Source: Alphaproteobacteria bacterium
GTDB lineage: Bacteria; Pseudomonadota; Alphaproteobacteria; Ferrovibrionales; Ferrovibrionaceae
DNA length: 64,000 nt
Assembly (NCBI GenBank): GCA_018336035.1
Contig: JAGXRD010000081.1
Span: 35,917 to 99,916, forward strand
Direction: 5' to 3'
In this document: in pieces, positions 58,116 to 64,000 of the stretch
How the letters are laid out: each line of letters opens with the position of its first letter
Position numbering within the stretch: the first letter of the stretch is position 1
The notes under the pieces: model-generated
What the model was told of the DNA's origin: nothing
The model's database searches: none
Seen by the model: the letters and a program-made list of their open reading frames with translations, nothing else
Program-made: the position numbers and the translations under genes

Positions 58116-58592
58116 CTAGCCCTTCGCCGCCGCCTCCAGCGCAGCGATATCGATCTTCACCATCTTGAGCATCGCCTCCGTGACACGTTTCGCCACGGCG
58201 CGGTCGGGGCTCTTCTGCAATTCGCCGAGCCGCTTGGCATTGATCTGCCAGGCGAGGCCCCAGCGGTCGCGCAGCCAGCCGCAGTGTTCATACTGTCCGC
58301 CATCGCCCAGCGCCTCCCACAGCTTGTCGATCTCGGCCTGGGTCTCGCATTCCACCATGATCGAGACGCAGTGGTTGAAGGCGCCGGGGCGGCCGGCGGC
58401 CTGGAAGGCCATGTAGCGCTGGTCGCCCAGGGTGAAGCCGGCGATCTTGACGCTGTCGGGCGGGCCGCTCGGCGACTCAGCGGGCAGGGCGGAGCCCCAG
58501 TCGAGCGACGAGCCCGGGATCAGGGAAGTGTACAGCCGCAAGGCCGCATCCATGTCCGTCTCAAACCAGAGGCACTGGGTCACTTTCATCAT
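58116..58592 (-). CDS. VOC-family protein (PhnB / 3-demethylubiquinone-9-like)
   Basis: A 158-residue vicinal-oxygen-chelate fold protein: MMKVTQCLWFETDMDAALRLYTSLIPGS at the N-terminus and EYHCGW..RWGLAWQIN-like region in the second half. PhnB-like proteins are often annotated as 3-demethylubiquinone-9 3-methyltransferase but most lack evidence for that. Start chosen at ATG 58592 after AGGAAGGACCTC. Converges with the LysR gene (3 bases apart). Confidence 0.85.
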   Translation of the reverse strand: MMKVTQCLWFETDMDAALRLYTSLIPGSSLDWGSALPAESPSGPPDSVKIAGFTLGDQRYMAFQAAGRPGAFNHCVSIMVECETQAEIDKLWEALGDGGQYEHCGWLRDRWGLAWQINAKRLGELQKSPDRAVAKRVTEAMLKMVKIDIAALEAAAKG

Positions 58593-58675
58593 GAGGTCCT
58601 TCCTTCGCTGTGAGCCATGATCCAAGGACGCTGGCCGGGCGGCCGTTCCGACAGGGGGGAGAATAAAAGGAATAA

Positions 58676-58691
58676 ATTAGTATTGACTAAT
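58676..58691. promoter_or_regulatory. candidate ArsR-type operator
   Basis: ATTAGTATTGACTAAT: inverted repeat ATTAGT / ACTAAT with a 4-base centre, embedding TTGACT, a good -35. A second TGACTAAT follows at 58702-58709. This AT-rich block stands out and lies directly before the ArsR gene, suggesting autorepression. Confidence 0.5.
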
Positions 58692-58718
58692 CAATAAGTG
58701 ATGACTAATGTGATGGGT

Positions 58719-59066
58719 ATGAACACAGAGACCACCGATATTTCCGTCGTCATGCGCGCGCTCGCTGATCCCACCCGCCGGGCGGTGTTCGAACGCGTCG
58801 CCGGCGCCCGGGAGATCACCGTCGCCGAACTGACCAGGGGCAGCGGCGTCACACAGGGCGCCATCTCGCAGCATCTCAAATCGCTGAAACAGGCCGGGCT
58901 GGTGATCGAACGGCCCGAGGGCCGCAACGTCTATTACCGCGCACAGCCCGACGGGCTGGAGCCGCTGGCCGACTGGATGAACCACTACGCCGCCTTCTGG
59001 CGCGAGCGCCTCGACAAGCTGCGTGCCGTACTCAAGGACATGGACCCCGAGGACCCCAACGCATGA
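58719..59066 (+). CDS. ArsR-family transcriptional regulator
   Basis: A winged helix protein of about 115 residues: VMRALADPTRRAVFERVA, then the recognition region VAELTRGSGVTQGAISQHLKSLKQAGLVIERPEGRNVYYRA. No metal-binding cysteine pair is seen, so an organic or non-metal ligand is likely. Start could be ATG 58701, 58713 or 58719. It overlaps the SRPBCC gene by 4 bases (ATGA), a classic ArsR-SRPBCC pair. Confidence 0.9.
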   Translation: MNTETTDISVVMRALADPTRRAVFERVAGAREITVAELTRGSGVTQGAISQHLKSLKQAGLVIERPEGRNVYYRAQPDGLEPLADWMNHYAAFWRERLDKLRAVLKDMDPEDPNA

Positions 59067-59524
59067 CCACCCTTGCCGTAAAAGCCGACACCACCTCCAT
59101 CGTCATCGATGAAGTCTTTCCGCATCGCGCCGAAGTGCTGTGGAAGGCGATCACCAACGGCGACCTGATGGGCCGCTGGATGATGAAGCCGAACGGTTTC
59201 GAACCCGTGGTGGGCAACCGCTTCACCTTCCAGACCACGCCAGCCGGCAAATGGGACGGCACCATCCGCTGCGAAGTGCTGGAGGTCGCGCCGCTGGAGC
59301 GCTTCGCCTTCGCCTGGCGCGGCGGCGACGAGGCCAATATCGGCTACGGCTCGAAACTCGACACCGTCGTGACCTTCACCTTGCGCAAAGTGCAGACCGG
59401 CACGCGCCTGCGCATGGAACATTCCGGCTTCGTGCTGCCGAAGAACGACACGGCCTACACCAATATGGGCAAGGGCTGGATCAAATGTGTCGAGACGCTC
59501 GGCACGGTGGCCGGCGAGGGCTGA
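59063..59524 (+). CDS. SRPBCC (AHSA1-like) domain protein
   Basis: A 153-residue START/Bet v 1-like fold protein with typical N-terminal strand (SIVIDEVFPHRAEVLWKAIT), the family FEPVVGNRFTFQTTP segment and a C-terminal WIKCVETLG helix. These bind hydrophobic ligands; many are partners of ArsR regulators. Translationally coupled to the ArsR gene. Confidence 0.9.
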   Translation: MTTLAVKADTTSIVIDEVFPHRAEVLWKAITNGDLMGRWMMKPNGFEPVVGNRFTFQTTPAGKWDGTIRCEVLEVAPLERFAFAWRGGDEANIGYGSKLDTVVTFTLRKVQTGTRLRMEHSGFVLPKNDTAYTNMGKGWIKCVETLGTVAGEG

Positions 59525-59621
59525 CGCCAGCCTGCATCTAAACTGACAAAAAAGAGTTTTACCGCCCGGAGCAATGGGGCTCCGGCGGAACGGACATCTG
59601 CGCCTTGAGGAGATCTGAGTG

Positions 59622-60398
59622 ATGACCCTGCATGCAACTGTAACCCGTGAGGAATGGCTGGCCGCAAGGCTGGATCTGCTCGAAGCCGAGAAGGCCCTGA
59701 CGCGACAGAGCGACGCACTGGCCGCGCGCCGTCAGGCGCTGCCCTGGGTGCGGGTCGACAAGGTCTATCGCTTCGATACCGATGCAGGCCGCGTCACGCT
59801 GGCCGACCTGTTCCGCGGCCGCTCGCAGCTGATCGTCTATCACTTCATGTTCGGGCCGGATTTTAAGGCCGGCTGCCCGTCCTGCTCGGCGATTGCCGAC
59901 GGCTTCAATGGCACCACCGTGCATCTGGAAAATCACGATGTCGCCTTCACCGCCATCTCGCGCGCACCGCTGGCCAAACTGCAGGACTATAAGCGGCGCA
60001 TGGGCTGGGATTTCCCCTGGGCTTCGTCTTTCGGCGGCGAGTTCAATTTCGACTATGCGGTTTCCTTCACCGAGGCGCAGCAGCAGGCCGGCGCCGACTA
60101 TAACTACCGCCAGGGCGAGCCGATGATGGGGGTGACCGCGCCGCCGGTGATCGAGATCGCCACCGGCGTCGGCACCGATGCGGCCAGCTTCATGCGCGAA
60201 CGGCCGGGCCTCAGCACCTTCGTGCTGCGCGATGGCGTGGTCTATCACGCATATTCCGCCTATTCGCGCGGTGTGGATGGCATCTGGGGCATGTATCCCT
60301 GGCTCGACCGCGCACCGCTGGGCCGCAACGAAGCCGGCATCTGGTGGCGTCGCCACGATGAATATGCCGCCGTGCCAGCCGCATCCTGCTGCAAGTAA
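59622..60398 (+). CDS. DUF899 thioredoxin-like protein
   Basis: A 258-residue thioredoxin-fold protein of the DUF899 family. Its redox motif is GCPSCSAIADG (CxxC, about 88-91), and the N-terminus is TREEWLAARLDLLEAEKALTRQSDALAARRQALPW. The GTG one codon upstream is an alternative start; ATG 59622 has GAGGAG upstream. It may act on small-molecule substrates or peroxides (inferred). Lies in the ArsR-SRPBCC-DUF899-GFA cluster. Confidence 0.87.
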   Translation: MTLHATVTREEWLAARLDLLEAEKALTRQSDALAARRQALPWVRVDKVYRFDTDAGRVTLADLFRGRSQLIVYHFMFGPDFKAGCPSCSAIADGFNGTTVHLENHDVAFTAISRAPLAKLQDYKRRMGWDFPWASSFGGEFNFDYAVSFTEAQQQAGADYNYRQGEPMMGVTAPPVIEIATGVGTDAASFMRERPGLSTFVLRDGVVYHAYSAYSRGVDGIWGMYPWLDRAPLGRNEAGIWWRRHDEYAAVPAASCCK

Positions 60399-60413
60399 AC
60401 CGGAGAAAAGACA

Positions 60414-60833
60414 ATGACCAAGCCCTATACCGGCGGCTGCGCCTGCGGTGCGATCCGCTACGAGATTGCCGGCGAGCCGGTGTTTTCCAACCACTGCCAG
60501 TGCCGCCAGTGCCAGCGCAAGAGCGGCACCGGCCATGGCTCTTACTTAAGCTTTGTCGGCCGCAAGGACATGCAGCTGAGCGGCAGGGCCACGCAGTGGG
60601 ACATGACGGCCGACAGTGGCAAGGTGAAGACCCGCAGCTTCTGCCCCGTCTGCGGTTCGCCGGTCTATCAGACCTATCCGGCCATGCCGGATGTCATCAC
60701 CATTCATGCCGCCAGCCTGGACGAGCCCGCGCGGTTCGCACCGCAGGCCGTGACCTTTGCCAGCCGCGGCTATGACTGGGACCGGCTCGATCCGGCACTG
60801 GTGACATTCGACGGAATGCCGCCCGCGCAATAA
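60414..60833 (+). CDS. GFA-family glutathione-dependent formaldehyde-activating enzyme-like protein
   Basis: A 139-residue protein with zinc-site cysteines: CAC at about 9-11, CQCRQC at about 28-33 and CPVCG at about 77-80. This is the Gfa/CENP-V fold. Glutathione binding is known for founding members; the true substrate here is unknown. It follows the DUF899 gene by 15 bases. Confidence 0.9.
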   Translation: MTKPYTGGCACGAIRYEIAGEPVFSNHCQCRQCQRKSGTGHGSYLSFVGRKDMQLSGRATQWDMTADSGKVKTRSFCPVCGSPVYQTYPAMPDVITIHAASLDEPARFAPQAVTFASRGYDWDRLDPALVTFDGMPPAQ

Positions 60834-60909
60834 TTTTTTCCGGTGATGTCGGATGTCGTGCTGCCCGCACGTCTTTAGCCCAGAGCCTGTGCCAACGCGG
60901 AGACGAGAC

Positions 60910-62127
60910 ATGACCCATCTGACCTATCGCTGGGTGATCGTGGCGGCGGGCGGCCTGCTCAGCTGCGTCGCCATCGGCGCGATGTTCGCGCTGCCGGTTT
61001 TCCTGCAGCCGGTCTCGCAAGATACCGGCTGGTCGGTGGCCGGCATCTCCACCGCCATGACCATCGGCTTCCTCGCCATGGCGCTGGGCAGCATGCTGTG
61101 GGGCAACCTGTCGGACCGTTACGGCCCGCGCGTCGTGGTGCTCTCGGGCACGGTGATCCTCACGGTCGGTCTTGCCCTGGCCAGCCAGGCTTCGTCGCTG
61201 CTGATGTTCCAGATCGTGTTCGGGCTGCTGGTCGGCGGCGGCACGGCGGCGATCTTCGCGCCGATGATGGCGGCCGTCACCGGCTGGTTCGACACGCATC
61301 GCAGCCTCGCCGTCTCGCTGGTCTCGGCCGGCATGGGCGTCGCGCCGATGACCATGTCGCCGCTCGCCGGCTGGCTGGTCACCACTTACGACTGGCGGAC
61401 GTCCATGTTGCTGATCGCCATTCTCGCGGCGGTGTTGATGCTGCCGGCTGCATTGCTGGTGCGCCGGCCGCCTGCCTTGGAACAGGCCGCAGCAACGGCA
61501 GAAGAGGGCGCGGTCGGGACAAATGGCGATCTCACACTCAGTCAGGTGCTGCGTTCGCCGGCTTTCCTCATCCTGCTGGCGACCAACTTCTTCTGCTGCG
61601 CCACCCATGCCGGCCCGATCTTCCACACCGTCAGCTATGCCGTCACCTGCGGTATCCCCTTGCTGCTCGCTGTCTCGATCTACAGCGTCGAGGGCCTGGC
61701 GGGCCTGGCCGGCCGCATCGGCTTCGGCCTGATGGGCGACCGCTTCGGGGCCAAGCGCGTGCTGGTGCTCGGCCTGCTGGTGCAGGCTTTCGCGGCACTG
61801 GGCTTCCTGGTCGCGCGCGACCTCGGCAGCTTCTATGCGGTAGCCGCGCTCTTCGGCTTCATCTATGCCGGCGTGATGCCGCTTTATTCGGTGATCGCGC
61901 GCGAGAATTTCCCGCTGCCTATGATGGGCACGGTGATCGGTGGCATCGCCATGGCCGGCAGCCTCGGCATGTCGACCGGGCCGCTGGTCGGCGGGCTGAT
62001 CTTCGACATCTTCGACAGCTACCGCTGGCTCTATATCGGCGCCTGGGCCATGGGGCTGGGTGCGGTGCTGATCGCGCTTACCTTCCGGCCGCTTCCGAAG
62101 ATCATGCCCGCCGCCGCCACGGCCTGA
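60910..62127 (+). CDS. MFS transporter
   Basis: A 405-residue major facilitator with about 12 helices, the A-motif region GNLSDRYGPRVVV after TM2 and MGDRFGAKRVLV after TM8. The substrate cannot be inferred, but the MCT/oxalate-formate-like sub-family is likely. Start at ATG 60910 (MTHLTYRW), with GGAG upstream. A terminator follows. Confidence 0.88.
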   Translation: MTHLTYRWVIVAAGGLLSCVAIGAMFALPVFLQPVSQDTGWSVAGISTAMTIGFLAMALGSMLWGNLSDRYGPRVVVLSGTVILTVGLALASQASSLLMFQIVFGLLVGGGTAAIFAPMMAAVTGWFDTHRSLAVSLVSAGMGVAPMTMSPLAGWLVTTYDWRTSMLLIAILAAVLMLPAALLVRRPPALEQAAATAEEGAVGTNGDLTLSQVLRSPAFLILLATNFFCCATHAGPIFHTVSYAVTCGIPLLLAVSIYSVEGLAGLAGRIGFGLMGDRFGAKRVLVLGLLVQAFAALGFLVARDLGSFYAVAALFGFIYAGVMPLYSVIARENFPLPMMGTVIGGIAMAGSLGMSTGPLVGGLIFDIFDSYRWLYIGAWAMGLGAVLIALTFRPLPKIMPAAATA

Positions 62128-62143
62128 AAACCTTAGTTATCAA

Positions 62144-62185
62144 CAGGGCCGGCCGGGACAGAACCCGCGCCGGCCCTGCATTTTT
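62144..62185 (+). terminator. terminator after the MFS gene
   Basis: Perfect 10-bp stem cagggccggc (62144-62153) / gccggccctg (62169-62178), then ca and five T. Confidence 0.75.
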
Positions 62186-62268
62186 GCACCCCGGACTGCT
62201 ATAAGCCTGCCCGGGGCGCGCCGCGCGACTCGGGGCCCCTGACGCAATTGCCAGCAGGGACCGTGACC

Positions 62269-63447
62269 ATGGCCGCCATCAAGAAAATCCTCCTCCTCGG
62301 CTCCGGCGAACTCGGCCGCGAATTCGTGATCTCGGCCAAGCGGCTCGGCGCCCATGTGGTGGCCTGCGACTCTTATGCCGGCGCGCCGGCCATGCAGGTG
62401 GCCGACGAATTCGAGGTTTTCTCGATGCTGGATGGTGCAGCGCTCGGCGCCGCCATCGACAAACACAAACCCGATTTCATCGTGCCCGAAGTGGAAGCCA
62501 TCCGCACCGAGGTGCTGAAGGAGTATGAAGACCGCGGCCAGAATGTGGTGCCGTCCGCGCGCGCCACGCAGATGACCATGAACCGCGACCGCATCCGCGA
62601 TGTGGCCGCCAACGAACTCGGCCTGCCGACCTCGAAATTCCTCTATGCCGAAAGCCTGGAGGAGATGCGCGCCGCCGTGGCGAAGGTCGGGATTCCCTGC
62701 GTGGTCAAGCCGGTGATGTCGTCGTCGGGCAAGGGCCAGAGCACGGTGAAAAGCCAGGCCGATATTGACAAGGCCTGGGACTATGCCGTGGCCGGCATGC
62801 GCGGCGACCGCAAGCGCGTGATCGTCGAGGCCTTCATCGATTTCGATTACGAGATCACCTTGCTGACCATCCGCACGCGGCAGGGCGTGATCTTCTGCCC
62901 GCCGATCGGTCACCGGCAGGAACGCGGCGATTACCAGGAAAGCTGGCAGCCGACGCCGATGTCGGACAAGGCCGTGGCGGAATCGCAGCGCCAGGCCAAA
63001 GCCGTCGTCGACAATCTCGGCGGCTATGGCCTGTTCGGCGTCGAGTTCTTCATCAAGAACGATGAGGTGATCTTCTCTGAACTGTCGCCGCGTCCGCATG
63101 ATACCGGCATGGTGACGCTGATCTCGCAGAACCTGACCGAATTCGACCTGCATGCCCGCGCCATTCTCGGCCTGCCGATCCCCAGCATCACCCAGCATGG
63201 CCCGAGCGCCTCGGCGGTGATCCTGGCGGATCGCGACAGCAGCGATTTCAGCGTCGAGGGGCTGGCGGATGCCTTGGCTTCCGGCCCGGCCGGCATCGAT
63301 ATCGACCTGCGCATCTTCAACAAGCCGACCACGCGCCCCTATCGCCGCATGGGCGTGGCACTGGCGCTGGTGAAACATGGCGACACCGACGCCGCCCGCA
63401 AGGCGGCGAAGGCGGCGGCGGATAAGGTGAGGATCAGTTATAAGTAG
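62269..63447 (+). CDS. purT: formate-dependent phosphoribosylglycinamide formyltransferase PurT
   Basis: ATP-grasp enzyme making formyl-GAR from GAR, formate and ATP. The 392-residue protein has [15 protein letters not shown], the ATP-binding loop [14 protein letters not shown], and [13 protein letters not shown] in the metal site. Start ATG 62269; the earlier TTG is unlikely. It is an alternative to folate-dependent PurN. It lies 84 bases beyond the MFS terminator. Confidence 0.96.
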   Translation: MAAIKKILLLGSGELGREFVISAKRLGAHVVACDSYAGAPAMQVADEFEVFSMLDGAALGAAIDKHKPDFIVPEVEAIRTEVLKEYEDRGQNVVPSARATQMTMNRDRIRDVAANELGLPTSKFLYAESLEEMRAAVAKVGIPCVVKPVMSSSGKGQSTVKSQADIDKAWDYAVAGMRGDRKRVIVEAFIDFDYEITLLTIRTRQGVIFCPPIGHRQERGDYQESWQPTPMSDKAVAESQRQAKAVVDNLGGYGLFGVEFFIKNDEVIFSELSPRPHDTGMVTLISQNLTEFDLHARAILGLPIPSITQHGPSASAVILADRDSSDFSVEGLADALASGPAGIDIDLRIFNKPTTRPYRRMGVALALVKHGDTDAARKAAKAAADKVRISYK

Positions 63448-63468
63448 TGGGAATCTTATGCTGCAAAA

Positions 63469-64000
63469 ATGACCAGCAAGCACTTCGAATACATAATCAA
63501 TAAAATTGCTGCGGCAAAGCAGAATGCGCAGAGTCTTGGCTCAAAACTAGGGCATCATGGGCTTGAGGGTCAAATAAAGGAACTTGCAATAAGAGAATGC
63601 ATTCAGCCCTTCCTGACTCAAAGCTTTCAGTGCGGTTCTGGTAAAGTAATTGATAGCCAAGGCAGGCTATCTGATCAAATTGACCTCGTTGTATATCATA
63701 AGAAGGTCGCCCCTCCGATATTGGTGAGCCAAGATCTGGGGCTATTTCCTGTTGAGTGTGTACAGTATGTTTTTGAGATTAAGTCTTGTTTGACTGCGTC
63801 AGAAATTCGCGATGCGAATAAGAAGTTTCGATCTATTTCGAATTTAGTGTCTTTTCCAAAGAAAGATGCTTCCGGTGTGATGAAAGGAGGAAAGTTGCCG
63901 GCAACTGTTCTCCTTGCTTTTGAATCTGACGTAACTGGCTCCGAGATAGATAGATATATCAAGCACACGGATGGCAGCCATTCTCCTTGCACAGTTTTGT
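63469..64000 (+). CDS. DUF6602-like nuclease-type protein, 3' end cut by window
   Basis: The frame is open from ATG 63469 to the window end (177 codons, no stop). It has features of the DUF6602 family: HHGLEGQIKELAIRECIQPFL, FQCGSGKVIDSQGRLSDQIDLVVY, then VQYVFEIKSCLT. The Glu (about 33), Asp (about 72, QIDLVVY) and E-x-K (about 103-105, VFEIKS) match the core of PD-(D/E)xK nucleases. It is distinctly AT-rich and starts 21 bases after purT, so this looks like the edge of a horizontally acquired module, possibly defence-related. Function inferred only; start lacks a strong Shine-Dalgarno. Confidence 0.75.
   Translation, partial: MTSKHFEYIINKIAAAKQNAQSLGSKLGHHGLEGQIKELAIRECIQPFLTQSFQCGSGKVIDSQGRLSDQIDLVVYHKKVAPPILVSQDLGLFPVECVQYVFEIKSCLTASEIRDANKKFRSISNLVSFPKKDASGVMKGGKLPATVLLAFESDVTGSEIDRYIKHTDGSHSPCTVL

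Overview
The window is high-GC DNA from an alphaproteobacterium. The evidence is FliX beside flgI, a CckA-type hybrid kinase directly after flhB, the cckA - recA - alaS - icd gene order, a DksA with the alphaproteobacterial loss of zinc-finger cysteines, MotE, and a DUF6468 protein after fliM. Rhodospirillales-like groups fit, but the species cannot be named from sequence alone. No tRNA, rRNA, CRISPR array or insertion sequence was recognised.

Positions 1-23,400 hold a flagellar gene island arranged as divergent operons. flgI-flgJ-flgN reads leftward opposite fliX. dksA follows fliX. flgF-flgG-flgA-flgH reads leftward opposite fliL-fliM-DUF6468-motE, then a DUF1217 protein, a lone receiver and a 1122-residue envelope TPR protein. 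fliP-fliO and an FlhB-C-like gene read leftward opposite flgB-flgC-fliE-fliQ-fliR-flhB-cckA. The two divergent regions at flgI/fliX and flgF/fliL each carry sigma-54-like -24/-12 elements, and both contain nearly the same 15-bp palindrome, a plausible FlbD-type enhancer.

Between cckA and recA lies the most unusual object: one open frame of 3313 codons (23,615-33,556) made almost wholly of about 410 tandem octapeptides (L-[TS]-x-x-[QDN]-[IVL]-x-[AGE]). These are grouped into higher-order modules of exactly 168 or 240 nt. The protein has no recognised signal peptide, a GTG start, no cysteine, and a tryptophan-rich C-terminal tail. A sigma-54-like element lies just upstream.

After recA, a more AT-rich orphan gene is bracketed by two 43-bp near-identical copies of the recA terminator. 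A gene-poor stretch before alaS then carries two helically phased repeat arrays (5 x 21 bp and 10 x 10 bp). The rest is mostly core metabolism: alaS, a cyclic-nucleotide-gated K+ channel, icd, a LOG protein, cytochrome c' with cytochrome b561, a LysM protein, ppx/gppA, rlmE, a transglutaminase-like protein, guaB, rsmB, two tandem TPR proteins and guaA. Small regulator/enzyme sets follow (LysR-isochorismatase, ABC-F, RidA-LysR, VOC, ArsR-SRPBCC-DUF899-GFA, MFS), then purT. The window ends inside a clearly more AT-rich DUF6602-like gene with nuclease-like residues, probably the edge of an accessory region.
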